Assembly: GCF_030463535.1 (NCBI RefSeq)
Contig: NC_132900.1
Coordinates: 29,593,721-29,657,720, forward strand
Length of the DNA: 64,000 nucleotides
From: Salminus brasiliensis
Taxonomy: Eukaryota; Chordata; Actinopteri; Characiformes; Bryconidae
Direction: 5' to 3'
The notes below the pieces were generated by a model, which saw only the letters and a program-made list of their open reading frames with translations, had not been told where the DNA came from and searched no databases. Positions 34,026 through 43,351 of the stretch are shown piece after piece. Positions within the stretch are counted from its first letter, which is position 1. Every line of letters begins with the position of its first letter. The translations under genes and the position numbers were made by a program.

Positions 34026-34939
34026 CCTGCTGCTGTGGGAGAAGATACCATATAATATTTTAAATAAAACTATATAATAACATACACATACCTATACATA
34101 CACATAAAATCCCTGGCTTTTACAGTACAGTACAGTACTCAACTCCATAAGACAAATAAGAAAATTATTCAGCTTATATTTACATTTACTTTCATGGGGT
34201 TCACTGCTGACACCAACGGCATTCATCAGGGGTCTAGACTGCATGTTTTGGTAAGCATGTGGAAGCGTAAAACTCCACAGTAATGCATAATGCAGGAACC
34301 TCATTACATTGGTTTGTTTACCACTGCTAAAATAATGCAAATTCCCAGTAGCGCCCAATGTTATGTTAGCAGCAAGCTAGCACAGCTGTATGTTCACAAT
34401 GGGTAGAAGCTCTGAAATACAAGAAAAGATTTCGGCCAAAGAATAAAAATAAGATTACCACTATCGGGGGCACCGTATCGGGGGTGGGGGGTGGTTTTGA
34501 GGGAGAATTGTTAGAGTTGTGGGCCCTAGTGTAAAATCTTTCCATAGGCCTTGATCACTTTATGAAGTGCATTGAGCAGAGTGCATTATGGGTACTGTAG
34601 TCAATGCACTATTGTTGTCCTAGCAACAGCAGGAACTTCCACAAGGCAAAATGGATCAGTCAGCAAGACCTGACCCTTTCCTTTAAAGGCCTTGACCCCG
34701 TTTACGGGGGTCGTGGAGGGGTCAGACCACCTCCTGAAGTAGTTCGAGAGATGGGTTCTGGATCTGGTTTAGATGTGTATTGGGTGCGTTCACACAGGCC
34801 TGATCCAGATATAATCCTGATACTCAGGATGGATGAATTGCCCAGGTGTAAACAGGGTCCTTGTGTCCTTCAGACTGAGCATGTTTCTACGATGAAAGCC
34901 TCATTAATGTGAAAGTGAAGGTCAATGGTGTGTTTGTGA

Positions 34940-34995
34940 GGGGCGGCGGCGGTGGCGGTGGCAGCGGCGGCGGTGGCGGCGGTGGCAGCGGCGGG
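34940..34995. repeat. (GGC/GGT/GCA)n triplet repeat
   Basis: GGCGGCGGTGGCGGTGGCAG style triplets, GC-rich, in the first bbs9 intron. Confidence 0.85.
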
Positions 34996-35229
34996 TTTGG
35001 TTTGGTAAAGTCTTTCAAACCAGCCCAGAATCAACAATGACCTGCACTGAGCTCCCGACTGGACATGGGGCTGAGCCTGACCAATAGCAGGCCTGTCACA
35101 TGACCGAGGATTTCATTAGTAGCCAAGCAGCTTTCCTAATTGCTGAGCAGGTGGAAGAGACAGCTAATCCAGCGGGCCCACAGCAGGGAAAGAGACAGGG
35201 ATACACATGGTGGAGCAAGCGAGCGAGCG

Positions 35230-35239
35230 AGCTAGATAG

Positions 35240-35288
<49 letters not shown>
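35230..35288. repeat. (GATA)n then (GA)n compound microsatellite
   Basis: Seven GATA-type units pass directly into about 14 GA units. Confidence 0.95.
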
Positions 35289-35290
<2 letters not shown>

Positions 35291-35384
35291 ATAGGGAAAT
35301 CTACAACACAGCACCACATAAGCATCCATGGAACCAATATCTTAAAGGACCTGAAAGAGAACAACCTTAATATCATTGCAGCCA

Positions 35385-35735
35385 CATTAAAAGGACAAAA
35401 GTATTGGGACACCTGCTCATTCACTGTTTCTTCCAAAATCAAGGGTATTAACAAGGAGCTCACCCTGCTTTTGGCTCTGGAGGAGCACTGCTGTGAGGAT
35501 TTGATTGCAATCAGCAACAAGAGCATTAGGTCATTAGCATGAGGTCAGGGTGTTTGGATGATGCTCACCATCCCCACCTCATCCAAAAGTATTGTAAGAA
35601 GCATGCATCATCGCTCCTGGGGGGGGGGGGGGGGGGGGGGGTTGCTTTGTACCCCCCTCTACTAGCCCACCTGTGGCATTAGGACAGGGGACAGGACTTG
35701 TCTACAGGGACTGCATGTGTAGCTGAATGCATTAT
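35385..35735 (-). mobile_element. Family A, inverted copy with poly(G) insertion
   Basis: Begins AAAAGGACAAAAGTATTGGG and ends near GACTTGTCTACAGGGACTGC. A run of about 23 G at 35619-35641 replaces the usual GCTCAATGCTGGGGGG core. Confidence 0.7.
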
Positions 35736-35937
35736 TACATATGCATGCATATTAATTAATTTAGCTACGTCATTTGCATATTATAATTCTTTTATTTCTT
35801 CAATTTTATTCCTAAAGTGTAATATTTGTGTTGAACAGATAATCTCCAGCTCGAGGTGCAGGTCTCAGGTCTCCAGGGCTGTGTGTGGAGGAGGACAGCT
35901 TAGCTCCTTTAGCCAAAAGCAAGCAAACAAGCACCAA

Positions 35938-36042
35938 CCCAGCAGATCCAGCAGATCCAGCAGCTCCAGCAGATCCAGAAGCTCCAGCAGGTCCAGCAGA
36001 TCCAGCAGCTCCAGCAGATCCAGCAGCTCCAGCAGCTCCACA
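35938..36042. repeat. AGCAGATCC/AGCAGCTCC minisatellite beside bbs9 exon 1
   Basis: A tandem run of 9-bp units AGCAGATCC and AGCTCC variants. Serine/arginine frames on plus and leucine frames on minus come only from the repeat. Confidence 0.85.
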
Positions 36043-36169
36043 GTGTCCACAGGCTTCTCTCAGGGTCAGCTGAAGCAGACAGTGGAGAGCTGGCGTGGAA
36101 ACACAGCGAGGTTAGCCAGCCGGCTAGCTAAGCATCTTAGCTAGCTAAGTAAGCAAGTTAGTGGAATAA

Positions 36170-36216
36170 GCTAGCAAGCTAACTAGCTAACTAGCTAACT
36201 AGCTAACTAGCTAACT
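36170..36216. repeat. (CTAACTAG)n octamer repeat
   Basis: About five units of AGCTAACT, ending 11 bp from the donor of the bbs9 leader exon. Confidence 0.85.
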
Positions 36217-36226
36217 CCCTGCTCAC

Positions 36227-36300
36227 CTCCCGCAGGCAGGCAGCGCTCCGGAGGACTCGCTCCGGCTTCCTCGGCTTCCTCGGCTTCTCGGCCGTTGTTC
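36227..36300 (-). other. bbs9: Probable non-coding first exon of bbs9 (5' UTR)
   Basis: The coding exon with the BBS9 start codon has an acceptor only 7 bases upstream of its ATG, so a leader exon must exist upstream. On the minus strand, a GC-rich segment ends in GCGGGAG followed by gtgagc, a strong donor, at 36227/36226. It sits in the only GC-rich block between the ATG and EAF1. The donor is seen in the sequence; the 5' end is a guess. Confidence 0.5.
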
Positions 36301-37209
36301 CTGAACGCTACCAGAAGGTGCGGGTCCACCTTTGCTGGAGAAGATGTCCTCCTGAAGGCTGTAGCGCTGCTTCAGGTGTTCACACCTCCAGCCTGCAGAA
36401 CCGGCGTCCGCTTACAGCGCTGTTGTCATGGCACTGACACTAACCGAGCAGCGCGGAGAGACATACTGGACAAAATAAAAGTCCCGGCAGACTCGAAACC
36501 CTATTAAAGCCTGAAAATATTAAAAAATAATATAATACAATTGATTAATTTGTTGTTGAATTTGATATTAATCTACTTAACATGCAAAATAAAAAAAATA
36601 CTCTAGCTGTACAACTTACTGTAGAGCTGAATATTTGCTTTATTTTGTAGCTAGCATCATTCCCAAATTAATAATAAAATAATAAACTTATTAATAAAAT
36701 AATGAAATATTTAATAATCAAAGTGCTTATTTGCCATTCTGATCAATTATTTAAAAAATTCAAAAAGAACTTTTTTCTTAACTTGCCTTTAAACGTCAAG
36801 TCAATTTAATCTTAGTGCATGCAGTGTACAGATGATCCACCAGGGGGCAGAAAACATGGAGCTTTGATCTTCTTATGTATGTAATCAATTATGCATTTCT
36901 CTTTATTCTTCTTATCCTTCTGCTTCTTCATGGCGAGGGTCGCAGTGGGTCTGGAGCTTAACTGGAACCATTAGCCACAAGACAGGAAAACCCCCTAGCC
37001 GGGGGGGGGGGGGGGGTTATTACATTATATTATTATTAATATATTAAGTATCGAGTAGTCATGCATTTATTAGTCAATTAATTATTTAATTATGAAACTG
37101 ATTTTGGAGAAGTCTCAAAATCTCGAATATGACTCAAACACGAGACTCTTGTCTTTAAAGGGTCTCTTTAGGAAAGTCTTGCCGCCATTTAAGCAAACTG
37201 CTTATTGGT

Positions 37210-37660
37210 CAGTTGGGTGAAACTGTTTTTGTTAGGTGGTTGCTATGGTGTTGCCAAGTGGTACCTAAACGGCTGCTATGCTGTTTCCAGGTGTTTGAAA
37301 TGACATTTTAGGTGGTTGCTATGAAGCATGGTTGCTAGGGGGTTGCTACATAGATGCTAAATGGTTGCTATGGTGTTGCTAGGTAGTATCTAGATAGCAG
37401 CTATGTTGTGGCCAGGTGTTGAAGTGGTTGCTTGGTGGTTGTCAGGCAGTGGCTATGGTAGATCAGGTGGCTGCAATGGTCTCATGTAGTTGCTGTGGTC
37501 ACGCTAGCTATGGTTTTCTAGGTGTTGCTTGCTAAACGGTGGCTATGTGGTCATATGCTGAAGGCATATGTTGATATGTTGATATAGTATGGCTAGGTGG
37601 TTGTTAGGGTGTTGCTAGGGTGTCCCAGTTATGGTTCTCTAGGTGGTTGCTATGGTGTTT
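37210..37660. repeat. Minisatellite, GGTGGTTGCTATGGTGTTGC family
   Basis: Irregular units of GGTTGCTATGG/GTTGCTAGGTGG. It begins with the same leader phrase (GTTTTTGTTAGGTGGTTGCT) as the array at 38.52 kb, so the two arrays are related by duplication. It lies between eaf1 and the bbs9 first exon. Confidence 0.85.
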
Positions 37661-38395
37661 AATGGATTAGGAACTGCAGGCCAAAGCATCTGTAAGAAAG
37701 TCTTGCCACCATTCAAGCAAAAGACACAGAACTGCTTATTGCTCCTTTAATACTGGCAATTTAGACATGAAAACAAATGAACATTTCATGGCAGAATCAG
37801 CAATAAGCATTAGGAACTTGCAGCATGAGCCGTGTAATTGAACCTTTGCAATACTTCAGGAGCCCATGTTTACCATAAACACCTAGGCTACAGTCTGTAC
37901 ACCTAGCTAAAAGCTACATTTTAGGCTAAAACTTGCAGCTGCCCAGAGGTTACAGTTTTGCTTCCATTTCAGTTTAGCCCCAGACGTCACTAGTTTGTGT
38001 CCGCTTGATCAAAACCACAGTAGAACTGAGGTGCACCTAAGAAGAAGATGTACAGGCCATGACACGGCCTTCTTGACTTCCACTCGGCCTCGTCTTAGAA
38101 CCTCAAGGTAAATATGATGAAAACACTGCATATAAATTAACACATTTCTGTTTGAATATGGATGCTGAGATTTTCCACACCTACTCAGAAGAGCCTACTC
38201 TGCACTGAAACTCTTAAAATATACATCTAATAAAAAATACACTCTATGAATTGTGACAGGATGTGGAAAACACATACGACGAAATGACTGGCAGAGCTCA
38301 AAAATGCTAAAGGAGGGGGAGGGGGGGGTGCAGGGAGGATGACGCGTCGCTAAGAGGAAAGAGATCCGCGCCGGGCAGGTGATGGAAGGCAGCCG

Positions 38396-38445
38396 TCAGT
38401 CATCGTCACTGTCACTTCCCGATTCACTCAGCTGCAGATCGTTCC
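38396..38445 (-). CDS. eaf1: eaf1 exon 6 (stop codon)
   Basis: A 50-nt coding end encoding [16 protein letters not shown] and TGA. The acidic tail is invariant in EAF proteins. The intron before it is almost wholly minisatellite. Confidence 0.95.
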
Positions 38446-41400
38446 CTGAGGAGAGGACATCAAACGCCTTTATTTACAACCATTCTTTAGGACAGACGTC
38501 TGGACAGCTGGGTGAAATCTGTTTTTGTTAGGTGGTTGCTATGGTGTTGCAAAGTGGTAGCTAAATTGCTGCTATGCTGTTGCCAGGTGTTTGAAATGAT
38601 ATTTGAGGTGGTTGCTATGGTGTTGCTAAGAAGCATGGTAACAAGGGGGTTGCTACATAGATGCTAAGTGGTTGCTAGGTGGCTGCAAATGGCCGCTATG
38701 GTATCCCAGGTGGTTGCTATGGTGTTGCAAAGTGGTAGCTAAATTGCTGCTATGCTGTTGCCAGGTGTTTGAAATGATATTTGAGGTGGTTGCTATGGTG
38801 TTGCTAAGAAGCATGGTAACAAGGGGGTTGCTACATAGATGCTAAGTGGTTGCTAGGTGGCTGCAAATGGCCGCTATGGTATCCCAGGTGGTTGCTATGG
38901 TGTTGCAAAGTGGTAGCTAGATAGTAGCTATGGTCACTTACCAACACCATAGCAACCACCTGGGATACCATAGCAACCATTTAGCATCTTTAGTAGCAAA
39001 CCCCCTAACAACAATGCTTCTTAGCAACCACCTATGGTGTGGCCAGGTGTTTGATGTTTGGTAGTTGAAGTGGTTGCTAGGTGGTTGTCAGGCAGTGGGT
39101 ATGGTATCCCAGATGGCTGCAATGGTTTCATGTAGTTGCTGTGGTGTTGCTAGTTATGGTTTTCTATGGTGTTGCTAAACAGTTGCTATGTGGTTGCTAA
39201 AGGATCCTAGGTTGTTGTTAGGGTGTTGCTATGGTATCCCAGGTGGTTGCAATGGTGTCTCATGCAGTTGCTTTACTGTTGCTAGCTATGGTTTTATAGG
39301 TGGTGGCTATGGTATTTCTAAACATTTACTGTAGGCATTCCAAGTAGTTGCTATGGCACGGCTAGGTGGTTGCTAAAGTATCCTAGGCTATTAGGGTGTT
39401 GCTATGGTATCTTATGTGGTTGCTATGTGGCTGCTAGGGTATTTCATGTGGTGGTGGTTGTGAAGTTGCTAAATGGTTCCAGTGGTGTCCCTGGTGGTTG
39501 CTAGATGGCTGCTAAGGTGTTGCTAGGGTGTTTACAGACGTACTGAGCGTGTTCATCAGCTGGTTGCTGCCCTGGGGTTTGTCTGTGCCATTGGCCATGG
39601 GGTCTCGGCTGGGGGAGAGGTGGGCGTGGCCATGAGGGTTATGGCTTTCATGCTCTCCATCGCTGCTGGAGCTGTCGTCCCCGCTGCCCGAACAGCTGCC
39701 CGAATCCGAAGAGCTGCTGCTGCCACTGCTGCTCATCTGCTCGATAATCTCCACCTCAGCTCGCAGCTCTGAGAGAGAGAGAGAGAGAGAGAGAGATGTG
39801 TTGCTGCAATGCAACATTCCCCTGCCTAAACATCTGTAACAACTGCACCTCCTAAAGCTGAAGTGCTGTTAGTCTAATTCAGTTCCTCAAATTTTCATCC
39901 AATTGACTTTAGAAGAGAGTCCAAATACTTTTGTCCACACATTATAAGTGAAAAACAGGGGGGGGGGCAAGACTGCAGGAACGCCAGGTGTAGAAATGTA
40001 CCTCTTTTGATATCATCCAGCTGGGGTTCAGGGGAGGGGTTGTCTTTGGTGGGGGATGTTTTGGCCCCAGTGCCGGGCTTGGTGGGCGTGCGGAACTGAG
40101 AAGGCGGCTGACTGGTTCTCACCGACTGCTGCTCTATCCGGGCCTGGATCTTGCTGCTGCCCTCAGCCCTAGCACACCAACACAGGGGTTAAGGCCAACA
40201 ACCAACCAACAAACAACCGACAACGACGACAACCACAGTAGCGCGCCAGCTCCTCAAGCACATTCACAGCCATTCCTTTATATTTCATAGAACCTCATGG
40301 GTCAAGCTGCTTCCTCCATCTCTCACAGCAGAATTCGCCACATGGGGGCGCTAGCTATTAGTACTGGCCCACACCATTAGTGTATATATACACAGTAATA
40401 CTAATAATGACTAAATTACTATACTTACTAATTAAATGTATTTAATATTATAATATAATATATTATTATTATTATAATATTTTTAGTATATAATAACTGT
40501 AGGAGTGCAGAATCTCTCACCTCGTCTTCTTGACCTGGATGCTGCTGCTCAGCTTCTCCAGCATGAACTCTCCAGTGTCATGATTGATGATCAGTACACA
40601 GTCTTTCTGATATGGCCTTTTGTTGCCTTTAAATACAGTCATGGGAGGCGTGGAGCCCTTGTAACAAAAACAGAAAATGAAGAATGAGGCAGTGATTAGG
40701 GACAAGGACGAGGACGAGGACGGGGACCAGGACAAGGACATAGCTGTAGAGACAGCTAAGCTATGGAAAACAGTGGGATTCTTACTGGTATGTGCGGCAA
40801 TGTGATGGTGACCTCGTCCCCTTTCCCCACCTGCAGCTCCCCCTCACAGGAGGTGTCGATGGATGCTGGTTTGAAATCATCTGGAGAGGAAAAACAAACA
40901 AACAAACAAACAAACAAACAAATACTTTAATAATTAATTGATAATTGATCTACACTAAGGTGCAGCCATTGCTGAATGCAATCAAATCTCTACAGCATTT
41001 CAGAGCAGAGCATCCCCAGAAGAGTAGGGGCTGTTGCAGCAACAAAGGAAAGGCCAACTCCCCAATTAATGCACCTTGATTTCAAAAGAAAAGTCCCTTC
41101 TCACTGGATATAGATAACAGCAGTATGCAGTGCACTGCAGGCAGGTCCATAAGTATGTGGACAGTCAGACTATTTTCTGTTATTTTGTACATCACTACAG
41201 CAGCTTTAAAATGAAGCAATTTCAGCTTTAATTCAAAAAATAATTTAATAAATATAAATATTGCATTTTATTGTTTTACACATTCCCCCTTTTTTACAGT
41301 CTCCCTCCTACCTGCTAAATGATGAGTTTGCAAATAACACACAGGGGAATACTGGCTACCTTTCACGTCTAATCCCTCTCAACTGGAACGAGTGTGGGAA

Positions 41401-41552
41401 AGCTCTGAGTAAAGGATCTGCAGGACTGGAGCTGCAGCGCTGGACTTACACCTGATCGTGTGGAAGGAGGATTTGGGTCGTTTCTCGAAGCTCTCGCCAA
41501 GCTTTAAGACATGCTCCTCTTTGTCCAAGAGAGGATTAGAGCTCCCGTTCAT
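38396..41552 (-). CDS. eaf1: EAF1, ELL-associated factor 1 (complete, six exons, 258 aa)
   Basis: EAF1 binds the elongation factor ELL and stimulates RNA polymerase II elongation in the nucleus. Coding exons on the minus strand are 41552-41450, 40880-40786, 40657-40521, 40168-40002, 39768-39544 and 38445-38396. They sum to 777 nt with every phase matching. The N-terminal EAF domain starts [20 protein letters not shown] and includes [19 protein letters not shown] and [19 protein letters not shown]. The middle has a proline/threonine-rich linker and [17 protein letters not shown]. The C-terminus is a long serine-rich transactivation tract and ends [11 protein letters not shown] before TGA. Vertebrate EAF1 is about 268 aa, so the length is right. 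EAF2 is the paralogue, but the DDIKREL block and the ending fit EAF1 better. It is divergently placed with PMVK. Confidence 0.96.
38520..39535. repeat. eaf1: Minisatellite filling the last eaf1 intron
   Basis: Nearly the whole intron between eaf1 exons 5 and 6 is GGTTGCTA-type repeat. It contains two identical 178-bp copies in tandem (38531-38708, 38709-38886), the start of a third, and one inverted block (38934-39032). Confidence 0.9.
39544..39768 (-). CDS. eaf1: eaf1 exon 5, serine-rich transactivation region
   Basis: Encodes [20 protein letters not shown], a serine/aspartate-rich stretch, a His/Pro patch ([12 protein letters not shown]) and SNQLMNTL. The acceptor follows a (TC)n tract that is an ideal polypyrimidine stretch and is also a microsatellite. 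Donor gtacgt. Confidence 0.95.
40002..40168 (-). CDS. eaf1: eaf1 exon 4
   Basis: Encodes [20 protein letters not shown] and the proline/threonine-rich linker ending in [10 protein letters not shown]. Acceptor gtgctag, donor gtacat. Confidence 0.95.
40521..40657 (-). CDS. eaf1: eaf1 exon 3
   Basis: Encodes [20 protein letters not shown] and [19 protein letters not shown]. Acceptor tacaag, donor gtgaga. Phase 0 in, phase 2 out. Confidence 0.95.
40697..40740. repeat. GGACAA/GGACGA hexamer repeat in eaf1 intron 2
   Basis: Seven imperfect hexamers between eaf1 exons 2 and 3. Confidence 0.8.
40786..40880 (-). CDS. eaf1: eaf1 exon 2
   Basis: Encodes [20 protein letters not shown] and [11 protein letters not shown], the core of the EAF domain. 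Acceptor tctccag, donor gtaag. Confidence 0.95.
41130..41240. mobile_element. DNA transposon end in eaf1 intron 1
   Basis: GCAGGTCCATAAGTATGTGG ACAGT and TTTCAGCTTTAATTC match the style of a fish DNA transposon terminus. Only one end is seen. Confidence 0.45.
41450..41552 (-). CDS. eaf1: eaf1 exon 1 (start codon)
   Basis: ATG at 41552 opens [20 protein letters not shown], the canonical EAF1 start. It ends in phase 1 before a perfect gtaagt donor and joins to give RYDFKPAS. Confidence 0.95.
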
Positions 41553-41854
41553 GACTGCGATTAACGCCCGTAACCTACATTTATGAACAGCTGCTTCCGA
41601 AAAGTCTCGATTCCGAATAAAAAGCTTTTAAACGCGACCAAAACAACAACAGACCAGCTTGTTGACAAATATTACGATCCCTAAAAGCTTCCGGGGCAAC
41701 GCTGTCCAAGCTGCCCGAATAAAAGTCCCCACCAAAACAAGCGGTGCTCCTAGCACCTCCTGTTTATTATGGGTAATTCAGGTTGCCATGACAATAACGT
41801 TAAAAAAAAACGTGTTTTAATTAGTATAAAAAGTAATTAGGTAGCTAGGTATTT

Positions 41855-42255
41855 TCATATTAAATATTAATATTAATGCAATGATGTGAGTTTTATATTA
41901 ATACATTGTACCTTGTTGTATTTATTGCATTTATTTCATATTAAATATTAATATTTAATGCAATGAGTTTTATATTAATACATTGTACCTTGTTGTATTT
42001 ATTGCATTTATTTCATATTAAATATTAATATTAATGCAATGATGTGAGTTTTATAGTAATACATTGTACCTTGTTATATTTATTGTATTTATTTCATATT
42101 AAATATTAATATTTAATGCAATGATGTGAGTTTTATATTAATACATTGTACCTTGTTATATTTATTGTATTTATTTCATATTTAATATTAATATTTAATG
42201 CAATGATGTGAGTTTTATATTAATACATTGTACCTTGTTGTATTTATTGTTTTTA
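41855..42255. repeat. AT-rich tandem array, about five units of about 80 bp
   Basis: The motif AATGCAATGATGTGAGTTTT followed by ATATTAATACATTGTACC recurs near 41876, 41957, 42035, 42117 and 42200. Units differ by a few bases and small indels. It lies midway between the eaf1 and pmvk starts. Confidence 0.85.
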
Positions 42256-42707
42256 TTTATACTTTTTAAAACTAAAACAATATTAATGTAGCTATATCAT
42301 TAATAAATGTTGTACATCAATCCAAACTATTTCAGAAGACTCTAAAATTCAATACAATTTTAAAAAGTTTCCTGTTTAAATGTTTTAAACCACAAAATAT
42401 TTCTGTATTTCTGACAGAAGCAGGATATTTTTCTACAGTTCAAGTACTTTTATAGAAATCTGACTTTTATAAAAGTCCTTAAGAAAAACAAACGGCACAA
42501 ACCAAGAACAACTTAAAAACAAACCTTTACCACATCTGTTCTCTATGTGATAATTCAGGTTGCCATGACAATAACATTAATATTTTAATGTTTAATTTAT
42601 TTTAAAAAATAAATCAATAAACAAACAATCTTTAAACCGTATTGTACTAGAACATAGCTGTAATTATGTATAAAAGAATCAACATCATCAGGGCATACAA
42701 TTATCTA

Positions 42708-42708
<1 letters not shown>

Positions 42709-42741
<33 letters not shown>

Positions 42742-42752
42742 TATTAATAATA
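42709..42752. repeat. (ATT)n microsatellite
   Basis: A run of TTA/ATT triplets in the eaf1-pmvk interval, followed by AT-rich sequence that partly repeats the phrase seen at 42300-42360 (ATAAATGTTG near TCCAAAC). Confidence 0.8.
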
Positions 42753-43262
42753 ATAAATGTTGCACATAAATCCAAACAATTTCAAAACACTGGTAAATTC
42801 AATACAATAAATGTTTTAAACCACAGAAGGTACAAACCATATTTTTTAATATTTCTGTATTCTATATTATCTGTATTTTTAACGGTTCAAATAGTTTTAA
42901 ATAGTTTTGAAATATTTTTAAGCACAAAAGTAAAGCAGGACTTTTATCGCAGCTCTGACGTGCATGGCGTGACGCTCACCCGATTACCGTAACGGCAGAA
43001 ACGCGCTCACCTAACAAAGTGCTCCAGCTCCTCTGATTCACAGGCTTACGTTCGTGAAACGTCCGCACGTAGAATCTAAGAGGGGGTTAATTTAGTAAAC
43101 GCCCCCCGTGTCTAGCCCCATTAACAGACGCCTTTATAACACGCCACAGACATTTTTACACGGGCTTCTCTGCCCCGTCTGTGTATTACGGTAACTCCCG
43201 AATGGGCGTGTCCAACGAGCTCAGCACGGGGAGCGTGTTCCGCTGGAGGTGCTGCTCGCGCT

Positions 43263-43351
43263 ATGGCAGCTCTGCAGCCCAGGCTGATCCTATTATTCAG
43301 CGGGAAGCGAAAGTCGGGGAAGGACTACGTGACTGGTGCCATACAGGACAG
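43263..43351 (+). CDS. pmvk: pmvk exon 1 (start codon, P-loop)
   Basis: ATG at 43263 begins [20 protein letters not shown]. Donor gtgagg, phase 2. The intron after it is only 78 bp. Confidence 0.94.

Larger units (their letters stand above)
41553..43262. promoter_or_regulatory. Shared divergent interval between eaf1 and pmvk
   Basis: The two ATGs face away from each other 1.7 kb apart. The ends near each gene (41553-41760 and 42950-43262) are moderately GC-rich and contain CpGs, consistent with promoters. The middle is AT-rich and holds a tandem array. Whether one bidirectional promoter or two separate ones is used cannot be seen. Confidence 0.5.

Noticed and set aside
35698..36144. Serine/arginine-rich protein resembling an SR factor
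   Set aside because: The Ser/Arg run is only the AGCAGATCC minisatellite in frame.
38520..39535. CRISPR-like array
   Set aside because: Repeats are irregular, without constant-length spacers, and this is a vertebrate intron.
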